DNA of 10,877 nucleotides, taken from Holophagaceae bacterium. GTDB lineage: Bacteria > Acidobacteriota > Holophagae > Holophagales > Holophagaceae. Below are positions 1 to 5,139 of this stretch, in pieces. The notes below the pieces were generated by a model. That model saw only the letters and a program-made list of their open reading frames with translations. It searched no databases and was not told where the DNA came from. The position numbers were made by a program, and so were the translations under genes. The stretch's first letter is position 1. Each line of letters opens with the position of its first letter. The stretch spans positions 1 through 10,877 of the forward strand of contig JANXYT010000298.1 of NCBI GenBank assembly GCA_025355915.1, given 5' to 3'.

Positions 1-128
1 TGGTTCTTCCAGGTCTCCGTGGTGGCCACGGAAAAGCGGGCGACGCTCTGGCCCGAAGGCGTGGCCTTCAGTTCGGGATCCTTCCCCAGGTTCCCGATGA
101 GCAGCACTTTGTTCAAGGATCCGGACAT
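1..128 (-). CDS. ssb: Single-stranded DNA-binding protein, N-terminal part (cut by window edge)
   Basis: The reverse strand reads from an ATG at 126-128 and runs off the left edge after 42 codons. The visible residues begin [20 protein letters not shown] and continue to [10 protein letters not shown]. These are the first strands of the bacterial SSB OB-fold: the N-K-V-x-L-I-G-N-L-G-x-D-P-E block followed by the S-V-A-T-x-E-x-W-K block. SSB coats single-stranded DNA as a tetramer during replication, repair and recombination. A strong ribosome binding site, AAAGGAGGAC, lies at 131-140 on the same strand and fixes the start. The gene is divergent from the amidotransferase gene at 228, so the 99-base gap must hold both leaders. 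The C-terminal acidic tip lies outside the window, so I cannot say whether this is the main SSB or a paralogue. Confidence 0.93.
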   Translation of the reverse strand, partial: MSGSLNKVLLIGNLGKDPELKATPSGQSVARFSVATTETWKN

Positions 129-147
129 GTGTCCTCCTTTATGAATC

Positions 148-163
148 GGCGGAGCTCTCCGCC
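148..163. repeat. Short perfect inverted repeat in the ssb leader
   Basis: GGCGGAG (148-154), a 2-base centre and CTCCGCC (157-163) form a 7-bp perfect inverted repeat. It lies 20 bases upstream of the ssb start codon and inside the divergent ssb/amidotransferase gap. It could be an operator or an mRNA hairpin. No function can be assigned from sequence alone, and a GC-rich genome produces such arms by chance fairly often. Confidence 0.35.
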
Positions 164-164
164 T

Positions 165-194
165 CACCTTCGACTCAGACCATCTGAGGGGGTG
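165..194. repeat. Imperfect stem-loop upstream of the PuuD-like gene
   Basis: CTCAGA (174-179), loop CCA and TCTGAG (183-188) form a 6-bp stem. Outside it, CACC (165-168) can pair with GGTG (191-194), leaving an asymmetric internal loop. The structure ends 33 bases before the ATG at 228. It may be a leader hairpin or an operator. There is no T-run after it, so it is not a classical terminator. Confidence 0.3.
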
Positions 195-227
195 GTAGGG
201 TGATGAGGTTTGCGCTGAGGGAAAGTC

Positions 228-980
228 ATGTCAAGGGGCAACTCAAATCTCCTGGTGAGCTGTAAAAACAAGTCCGGTGCCGAGAAGCATTACCTTCCCG
301 CGTTGAGAGCCGCCGGCTGGACCGGTGCCATCCATCTGGTGGCACCCGACGACCCCCGGCCGGACCTGGCGAGCATCTCGGGTCTGCTGCTCACGGGTGG
401 GGACGACATCCATCCCCGGCACTGGGACGCCGCCGAGGCGGTGCATCCCAGGGCGGAGGTGGATGAAGCACGCGACGCCTTGGAGATCCCCCTGATCCGC
501 GAGGCCTGGGACCGGACCCTGCCCATCCTCGCCATCTGCCGCGGTGAACAGGTCCTCAATGTGGCCTTGGGCGGCAGCATGATCCAGGACGTGGCGGACC
601 ACTACGGCTGCGAGCCCCCCCGCCACCAACACGGCACACCTGACGCTCCCGACATGCACCATCGCGTCCAGCTGGCCCCGGGCTCCCGCCTGCGCGCCTT
701 GCTGGGCGAAGATGTCTTCCTGGTGAACAGCCGTCACCACCAGGCTGTGAAGCGGGTGGCGCCACCCCTGGTGGCCGTGGGTTGGCACCTGGACACTGCC
801 CACCCCGAAACGGGACCGATCATCGAGGCCCTGGAGGCCGCGGATCCGAACCGGTGGGTCTTCGGCGTCCAATGGCACCCCGAGAACCTAGTCACCCTCA
901 AGGGGCCTGCAGGCGACGCGGCGAGGGACCTGTTCGCGGCCTTTGTGAAGGCAATCGATGGCATCGCTGAGTACCGGTGA
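228..980 (+). CDS. Class I glutamine amidotransferase / gamma-glutamyl hydrolase-type protein (peptidase C26, PuuD-like)
   Basis: This 250-residue cytoplasmic protein matches the peptidase C26 branch of class I amidotransferases. PuuD of this branch hydrolyses gamma-glutamyl-gamma-aminobutyrate in putrescine breakdown. Visible hallmarks are [11 protein letters not shown] (residues 53-63), the nucleophile elbow [11 protein letters not shown] with Cys104, NSRHHQAV (167-174), and GVQWHPEN (213-220) with His217 and Glu219. Together these give a complete Cys-His-Glu triad. The length fits the family (about 250). The N-terminus is somewhat atypical, lacking the usual short I-G-I-T strand motif. The start at 228 is supported by GAGGGA about 7 bases upstream. 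No putrescine pathway gene (puuA, puuB, puuC) lies nearby, so the true substrate is open. Other gamma-glutamyl amides are equally possible. Confidence 0.88.
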   Translation: MSRGNSNLLVSCKNKSGAEKHYLPALRAAGWTGAIHLVAPDDPRPDLASISGLLLTGGDDIHPRHWDAAEAVHPRAEVDEARDALEIPLIREAWDRTLPILAICRGEQVLNVALGGSMIQDVADHYGCEPPRHQHGTPDAPDMHHRVQLAPGSRLRALLGEDVFLVNSRHHQAVKRVAPPLVAVGWHLDTAHPETGPIIEALEAADPNRWVFGVQWHPENLVTLKGPAGDAARDLFAAFVKAIDGIAEYR

Positions 981-1159
981 CCCCCGTTTGAACTCAGGCT
1001 AGCGCCGAGAACTGCCCCACCGCAGTGCGTCCTAATGCTTGGCTTCGCCAAGTGAGGTAGGTCCAGAGGCGGCCTGTGTAGGGTGGTAGCCCATCGGCTC
1101 CCTCGAAATGAAATTTAATTCATTCATTTTGATTGCTGCCTTAATCCCGTCCAGCTCTA

Positions 1160-1200
1160 TATAGATTCTAAACAATACAAATAATAATTTTATAGAATGG
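1160..1200 (+). promoter_or_regulatory. Candidate promoter region for the small exported protein
   Basis: TATAGA occurs at 1160-1165 and TATAGAAT at 1191-1198 within the AT-rich island, 50-100 bases before the ATG at 1256. These resemble -10 elements, but no good -35 hexamer stands 16-18 bases upstream of either. AT content alone makes such boxes likely, so this is a weak call. Confidence 0.2.
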
Positions 1201-1220
1201 ACCAGGAATTGCTTCAAACC

Positions 1221-1239
1221 AGTGCGTCCTGGACGCACT
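1221..1239. promoter_or_regulatory. Perfect 19-base palindrome just before a ribosome binding site
   Basis: AGTGCGTCC, a central T and GGACGCACT form a 9-bp perfect inverted repeat. It ends 5 bases before the AGGAG (1244-1248) that serves the ATG at 1256. The left arm is repeated 197 bases upstream at 1023-1033. The position suits an operator dyad or an mRNA hairpin affecting initiation. It could equally be one end of a small mobile repeat. Confidence 0.4.
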
Positions 1240-1255
1240 TCTTAGGAGAGCAGGT

Positions 1256-1717
1256 ATGAGATTTCAAAGTTTCAACGTTCGGCCTCTTGTCTTCCTGGCT
1301 GTTTTACCTGCGGTCGCCGCCTTGGTAGGTATGCAGCTGGGCTGCCAGAGAATGATGTTCTGGCGCGAGAAACCCCAAGAGATGCACTCGACCTCCGATG
1401 CCTCCCCAAGCGAAGGAACCGTCAGGGTCTCGGAGGGGGACAACGGCAATACGAAGGTTTCCGTCCGGGTCAAGCATCTTGCCCCCCCGTCGAAGGTTGC
1501 GGCAGATGCGACCGTCTATGTCGTTTGGATCCAACCAGGGGAAGGCGAGAGGCAGAATGCCGGAGCCCTGACTCTGAACAAGGATCTGGAAGGCAGTCTT
1601 GACACCCTGACCCCGCACCGCCGCTTCAAACTGACCGTCACGCCGGAACCCAGTGGGCAGGTTGCCAATCCCACTCACGAGCCGGTCTTCACCTACAATG
1701 TGGAGAGCAATAAATAA
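1256..1717 (+). CDS. Small exported protein, possible lipoprotein, RskA-C-like beta domain
   Basis: This protein has 153 residues. Residues 1-29 form an export signal: a basic start (R2, R9) and a hydrophobic core at 11-25. They are followed by QLGC, with Cys30 as a possible lipidation site. The lipobox is weak because the -3 position is Gln rather than Leu. After a polar linker (about 37-60), residues 62-150 look like one beta-sandwich domain: V-S-V-R-V-K-H-L-A-P-P, then Y-V-V-W-I-Q-P, then G-A-L, then F-K-L-T-V-T-P-E-P. The pattern recalls the extracytoplasmic C-terminal domain of anti-sigma-K (RskA) type proteins, which I offer only as a fold-level likeness. There is no anti-sigma zinc-binding part and no sigma factor beside it. 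The AGGAG 7 bases upstream supports the start. A hairpin after the stop separates it from the GGDEF gene. Confidence 0.7.
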   Translation: MRFQSFNVRPLVFLAVLPAVAALVGMQLGCQRMMFWREKPQEMHSTSDASPSEGTVRVSEGDNGNTKVSVRVKHLAPPSKVAADATVYVVWIQPGEGERQNAGALTLNKDLEGSLDTLTPHRRFKLTVTPEPSGQVANPTHEPVFTYNVESNK

Positions 1718-1732
1718 GTCCATCGCCCGCCC

Positions 1733-1764
1733 TTGCCAGGGGGCCGCGTTGCGCCCCCTGGTAA
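1733..1764 (+). terminator. Strong GC-rich hairpin after the exported-protein gene
   Basis: CCAGGGGGC (1736-1744) pairs perfectly with GCCCCCTGG (1753-1761) around an 8-base loop. A G-T wobble and two further A-T pairs extend it to 1733-1764. It lies 16 bases after the stop of the upstream gene and 28 bases before the GGDEF start. No T-run follows, so it is either an imperfect intrinsic terminator or a transcript-stabilising hairpin. Confidence 0.5.
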
Positions 1765-1791
1765 CCATCCCAGGAACGAGTCAAGGGGCCT

Positions 1792-2637
1792 ATGACAGCC
1801 GATCCGATGAAACAAACACCAACAAGCACCAAGCTGGCCAAGTCCCTGAATCAAGTGCTCGGGGAGAACGAACAGGTCGAGGGATTGGTGACAGCCAGTG
1901 CCGAGGATCTGGCCTCGGTCAACCTGGCCCTGAAACAGGAACTCGCGGATGGCCACACGAAACCTGGGATGGAATCTGCCCTCGAGAAAAGCGAGGCTGT
2001 GGAGGAGAAGGTCATGGAAGCCTCCGAGAAATTATCGGACGTGAACCAGGCCCTGAAGGATGAAGTCGAAGAGCGGAGCAACCTGGAAGCTGAATTGGCC
2101 GCTGTCAAGGAACAGGGGGATGCGGATCGTCATGCTTCCCTCCATGACTTGTTGACTGGCTTGCCCAACCGCGCCTTGTTCAACGACCGGCTGGAACACG
2201 GTCTGGCCCAGGCCCAGCGGCATGGCTGGACCCTGGCGGTGATGTTCGTGGACCTGGATGACTTCAAGAAAATCAACGACTCGTATGGCCACGTTGTCGG
2301 CGATCTGGTGTTGCGAACCATTGCGGATCGGCTGTCGGAAAGCACCCGCGACGACGACACCGTCAGCCGCCATGGTGGCGATGAATTTCTGTACCTGCTG
2401 ATGGAGGTCCGGGACGAACGGGATATCACGGTTATTGCGGGCAAGCTGATCGAGACGATCCAGGCGCCATGTCCCCTGGCGGTGGGCGGCCAGAGCATCA
2501 GCCTAAGCATCCATGCCAGTATTGGGATCTCACTATTCCCGAAACATGGCACGACTTCCGAGGCATTGATCAACCAGGCCGACAGCGCCATGTACGCAGC
2601 GAAGCGGAACAAATCGGGGTATGCCTACGCGGAATAG
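1792..2637 (+). CDS. Soluble diguanylate cyclase (GGDEF) with N-terminal duplicated coiled coil
   Basis: This 281-residue protein has no membrane segment. Residues 118-281 form a full GGDEF domain, which makes cyclic di-GMP from two GTP. It begins with the HDLLTGLPNR motif (118-127). It carries the metal-binding Asp154 in FVDLDDFKKIND and the signature GGDEF at 195-199. RDDD (186-189) stands exactly five residues before GGDEF, which is the RxxD inhibitory site for product feedback. Catalysis and feedback therefore both look intact. Residues 1-115 are polar, heptad-like and probably coiled coil. Two similar stretches, about 29-51 and 70-92, share the pattern A-S-x-x-L-x-x-V-N-x-A-L-K. There is no PAS, GAF or receiver domain, so the input must come through the coil or a partner. 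AAGGGG at 1783-1788 lies only 3 bases before the ATG. No downstream EAL gene is present. Confidence 0.93.
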   Translation: MTADPMKQTPTSTKLAKSLNQVLGENEQVEGLVTASAEDLASVNLALKQELADGHTKPGMESALEKSEAVEEKVMEASEKLSDVNQALKDEVEERSNLEAELAAVKEQGDADRHASLHDLLTGLPNRALFNDRLEHGLAQAQRHGWTLAVMFVDLDDFKKINDSYGHVVGDLVLRTIADRLSESTRDDDTVSRHGGDEFLYLLMEVRDERDITVIAGKLIETIQAPCPLAVGGQSISLSIHASIGISLFPKHGTTSEALINQADSAMYAAKRNKSGYAYAE

Positions 2638-2741
2638 ACGCCAGACTGCCTGGGCCTACCAGGTTCTGGAGGTCCGCAGTAGAGGTTTCCTTCGATCTTG
2701 GGCAACATGAATGACCCCAGTTACCGCCAGCCGGAGCGTTC

Positions 2742-3530
2742 TTGTCCAGCCCCATCCGCTTTGAGATTCGCGACCGGGTCGCCACGCTGACACTGGACCG
2801 GCCGGACAAGCTGAACGCACTGATCCCGGAGATGCAGGAGGGCTTCAATGAGGCCCTGGCGAAGGCGGCTGAGCCCGGCGTGAAGGCGCTGTTCCTGCGG
2901 GGCGCGGGGCGGGCCTTCTGCGCGGGAGGTGACATCGGGTGGATGGCGAAGGCGCTCGCAGAAGGGCGCTGGATCGACATGGAAGCGCTGCTGGACCTGG
3001 GGGCATCGGTGGCTCACGGACTGATGACGCTGCCCAAGCCCGTCGTGGCCGTGGTGCACGGCCCAGCTGCGGGCGCGGGCATGAGTCTGGCCCTCTGCGC
3101 GGACCTCCGGATCGCCACGCCGGAAGCGGCCTTCGGCATGGCTTTCGTGAAGATCGGCCTGCACCCAGACTGGGGCGGCAGCGTCATGCTCTCGCGGCTG
3201 GTGAATCCGTCCCTGGCCGCCGAACTGATGATGCTCGGCGACACCCTGGATGCCGCCCGCGCCCAGGCCCTGGGCCTCGTGAACCAGGTGGTGCCAGCGA
3301 ATCAACTGGAGACGGCAGTTGAAGCCTTGGGTCGCAGCCTCGCCGCCGGACCGTCCGAGACCTTCGCCCGCATCAAGGCCACGCTGCTGAGGAACCAGGG
3401 GCTGGATTTGGCCAGCCTCCGGGCCCGCCTCGAAGCCGAAGGCGCTCAGATGAAGGCCGCCATGCGGCATCCAGATGCGAAGGAAGGCCTGGCCGCATTT
3501 TTGGAGAAACGGGCGCCAAGATTTGCTTGA
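2742..3530 (+). CDS. Enoyl-CoA hydratase/isomerase family protein, PaaG-like active site
   Basis: This is a 262-residue crotonase-fold protein. The two oxyanion-hole stretches are clear: AFCAGGDIGW (58-67) and HGPAAGAGMSLAL (106-118). The two glutamates of classical enoyl-CoA hydratases are replaced, by Ser115 in G-M-S-L and by Phe135 in M-A-F-V-K. The following KIGLHPDWGG (137-146) carries Asp143, as in PaaG-type isomerases. I therefore expect double-bond or ring isomerisation of an acyl-CoA rather than simple hydration. The start is a TTG, because an in-frame stop lies at 2712-2714 and GGAG (2733-2736) stands 5 bases before the TTG. No other acyl-CoA gene is adjacent, so the pathway cannot be read from context. 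The gene converges on the minus-strand PH-like gene across a repeat-bearing gap. Confidence 0.88.
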   Translation: MSSPIRFEIRDRVATLTLDRPDKLNALIPEMQEGFNEALAKAAEPGVKALFLRGAGRAFCAGGDIGWMAKALAEGRWIDMEALLDLGASVAHGLMTLPKPVVAVVHGPAAGAGMSLALCADLRIATPEAAFGMAFVKIGLHPDWGGSVMLSRLVNPSLAAELMMLGDTLDAARAQALGLVNQVVPANQLETAVEALGRSLAAGPSETFARIKATLLRNQGLDLASLRARLEAEGAQMKAAMRHPDAKEGLAAFLEKRAPRFA

Positions 3531-3543
3531 ATCCCTAGCGTCA

Positions 3544-3615
3544 TGGCTAATTCAGCAACCTTAAAAGCACCCACCGAAGGCACCGACAGGACCCTGAATA
3601 AAGAAGAATTAGCCA
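3544..3615. repeat. Wide-spaced 10-bp inverted repeat after the crotonase gene
   Basis: TGGCTAATTC (3544-3553) is the reverse complement of GAATTAGCCA (3606-3615). The right arm runs straight into the long inverted repeat that begins at 3609. It lies in the 207-base convergent gap 3531-3737. Together these may mark the edge of a compound repeat element. Confidence 0.4.
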
Positions 3616-3688
3616 CCGATGAACACTGATGAACACCGATTAAAAAAATAATCTTGATCGGTATTTATCAGTGTTCATCGGTGGTTAA
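3609..3688. repeat. Long imperfect inverted repeat with 10-base internal units (intergenic repeat element)
   Basis: The left arm (3609-3640) and right arm (3657-3688) are 32 bases each around a 16-base A/T-rich loop. By eye, 29 of 32 pairs are Watson-Crick, and 18 consecutive bases (CCACCGATGAACACTGAT and its complement) match perfectly. Each arm is itself a tandem of about three 10-base units: CACCGATGAA, CACTGATGAA, CACCGATTAA. Repeats with this ACCGATGAACAC-type wording are, to my recollection, found between genes in many unrelated bacterial genomes. The element sits between two convergent genes and could act as a two-way terminator by structure, although the T/A run is in the loop rather than after the stem. 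Confidence 0.85.
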
Positions 3689-3737
3689 AGGTCTTTTGCT
3701 TTTCAAGCGTCTTTGTGGTGGCTTGGTTTGATAAGAA

Positions 3738-4040
3738 TTACCGGATCCCCCGGCTTTGCGCGCCCTCAATGAGCTCCTTGATCCGCTTGGCGTCGGCCTT
3801 GGAGTGGCCGTGGCTGGTGAGCGGATCGCTGCCGCCGGTGCTTTCCACCAGGATGTCGGCCCAGAGCAGGCCTGTGTCGATGCGCACGCTGGCCACTTTC
3901 GACAGGTGGATGCTGATTTCGTTCACCGTGAACCACGACCGCTTGCGGCGAACGACAGCCGTATCCGTGACTTCGATGACGGTCGAGAACAGGTGGTTGC
4001 CCTTGGTCCAGCGGCTGGTGTGGAAGGTTTCAGTGGCCAT
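3738..4040 (-). CDS. Small PH-like domain protein of unknown function
   Basis: This is a 100-residue cytoplasmic protein with no signal peptide or membrane helix. The pattern is a short bacterial PH-like fold: a strand I-E-V-T-D-T-A-V-V-R-R-K (22-33), then I-S-I-H-L-S-K-V-A-S-V-R-I (42-54), then a strand A-D-I-L-V-E-S-T-G-G (61-70), and a final helix K-A-D-A-K-R-I-K-E-L-I-E (81-92). The I-x-L-x-x-V-x-S-V-x-I step before the late strands is typical of that group. The ATG at 4040 overlaps the TAA of the transketolase gene by one base (TAATG). AAGGAGG (4048-4054) inside that gene stands 7 bases before it, so the two are translationally coupled. Why a PH-like protein is tied to a sugar enzyme is not clear. 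The PH assignment is by pattern only. Confidence 0.78.
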   Translation of the reverse strand: MATETFHTSRWTKGNHLFSTVIEVTDTAVVRRKRSWFTVNEISIHLSKVASVRIDTGLLWADILVESTGGSDPLTSHGHSKADAKRIKELIEGAQSRGIR

Positions 4041-5008
4041 TAGAGAGCCTCCTTCGCGGCGGCGGCCACGGCCTGGGGCGTGATGCCGTAGGCCTCCAGC
4101 AGTTTTTCGGGCTTGCCGCTTTGGCCAAACAGATCCTTCACACCCACCCGGCGGACGGGCATGGGATGGGCTTCTGAAAGGATTTCCGCCACGATACCAC
4201 CCAGGCCGCCGTGGGCCTGGTGTTCCTCACAAGTGACGACGGCCTTGTGGGTTTTCGCCAGGGATACCAGCTTGTCGCGGTCGAAGGGCTTGAGGGTGGG
4301 GCTATGCAGCACCGTGGCCTCGATGCCCTCGGCGGCCAGCAGCTCCGCGGCATCCAGGCAAATGGAGGTACCCAACCCACAACCCACCAGCAGGACATCC
4401 TTGCCCGGACGCACCACCACAGCCTTGCCGATCTGGAAGCGGTAGTCCTCGCCGTGGAGGCGGGGGAACTTGTCGCGGGTGAGGCGGATGTAGACAGGGC
4501 CCTGGTGGGCAAGGGCGGCGCGCACAGCCTGCCTGGTCTCCAGGGCATCGGCCGGTGAGATCACGGTCATGCCGGGGATCATGCGCATGAGGGCCAGATC
4601 CTCCAGGCACTGGTGGGTGCCGCCATCCTCGCCCACGGTGAGACCCGCGTGGGTGGCCACGATTTTCACGTTCTGGCGGCCCACGCCCACGGCCTGGCGG
4701 ACGAACTCGTAGGCCCGGCCCGTGGCGAACATGGCGAAGGTGCTGACGAAGGGCACCACGCCCGTGGTGCTGGCCCCCGCGGCGGAGGCCATCATGCCCT
4801 GTTCCGCCGCGCCCATGTTGAAGAACCGCTCCGGGAAGGCCTTGGCGAACTTGCTGGTGCGGGTGGAACCGGCCAGATCCGCATCGAACACGATGAGGTT
4901 GGCGCCTTCGTTCCCCAGATCCACCAGGGTGTCGCCGTAGGCATCCCGCAGGCTGTCCATCACGACGCCCACCTTGCCGCCCACGCCCGCCGTTTCCATG
5001 CCCGCCAT
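4040..5008 (-). CDS. Transketolase, C-terminal subunit (split type), no N-terminal partner adjacent
   Basis: The protein has 322 residues from the start chosen here. It covers the pyrimidine-binding and C-terminal domains of transketolase, which moves two-carbon ketol units between sugar phosphates using thiamine diphosphate. GAAEQGMMASAAG carries the essential Glu (residue 69) that activates the cofactor. THAGLTVGEDGGTHQ (about 119-133) and the C-terminal domain (about 190-322, with V-L-L-V-G-C-G and C-E-E-H-Q) are also intact. The diphosphate-binding N-terminal half is absent. In split systems it is usually encoded just upstream, but here the upstream gene runs the other way. An ATG at 5032 would add 8 residues. 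I prefer 5008 because AGGAG (5014-5018) is 5 bases before it and nothing similar precedes 5032. The gene is coupled to the PH-like gene downstream. Confidence 0.9.
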   Translation of the reverse strand: MAGMETAGVGGKVGVVMDSLRDAYGDTLVDLGNEGANLIVFDADLAGSTRTSKFAKAFPERFFNMGAAEQGMMASAAGASTTGVVPFVSTFAMFATGRAYEFVRQAVGVGRQNVKIVATHAGLTVGEDGGTHQCLEDLALMRMIPGMTVISPADALETRQAVRAALAHQGPVYIRLTRDKFPRLHGEDYRFQIGKAVVVRPGKDVLLVGCGLGTSICLDAAELLAAEGIEATVLHSPTLKPFDRDKLVSLAKTHKAVVTCEEHQAHGGLGGIVAEILSEAHPMPVRRVGVKDLFGQSGKPEKLLEAYGITPQAVAAAAKEAL

Positions 5009-5053
5009 GACCACTCCTGCCCGAACTTTCATTCTACGCGAGCCGGCGGTTGG

Positions 5054-5076
5054 CCGCTGCCGCTAAGCGGCGGCGG
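5054..5076. repeat. GC-rich inverted repeat between divergent genes
   Basis: CCGCTGCCGCT (5054-5064) and AGCGGCGGCGG (5066-5076) are inverted with one T-G wobble around a single central base. The repeat lies in the gap between the divergent transketolase and membrane-protein genes. As RNA it would be a hairpin with a small loop. It could be an operator for either direction, or chance in GC-rich DNA. Confidence 0.35.
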
Positions 5077-5139
5077 TAGGCGGATGGCCGAGGCGATCCC
5101 CAAGATCGAGCCAAGAGACCGTAGGCTGGAGGCATGGTC

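Larger units (their letters stand above)
1023..1239. other. AT-rich intergenic island bracketed by AGTGCGTCC repeats
   Basis: The 275-base gap 981-1255 holds no convincing gene. CAGTGCGTCCT occurs at 1023-1033 and again at 1220-1230. The inverse, GGACGCACT, sits at 1231-1239, so the segment is bounded by 9-bp inverted ends (AGTGCGTCC at 1024-1032). Just inside the left end is a 6-bp hairpin, CTTGGC (1038-1043) with GCCAAG (1047-1052). The stretch from about 1105 to 1198 is strongly AT-rich, unlike everything around it. A minus-strand reading frame of 68 codons (1032-1238) spans nearly the whole segment and ends within the left repeat. It has no ribosome binding site that I can see and resembles no family I know. 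The whole could be a small non-autonomous element, a decayed insertion, or simply a promoter-rich leader. Confidence 0.4.

Noticed and set aside
1032..1238. 68-codon minus-strand reading frame across the AT-rich island
   Set aside because: It has no ribosome binding site, no recognisable family and mixed composition, and its ends coincide with the repeats. It is more likely a by-product of the element than a gene.
2649..2663. Hairpin CCTGG / CCAGG after the GGDEF gene as a terminator
   Set aside because: It has only a 5-bp stem with a 5-base loop and no T-run, so it is too weak to call.
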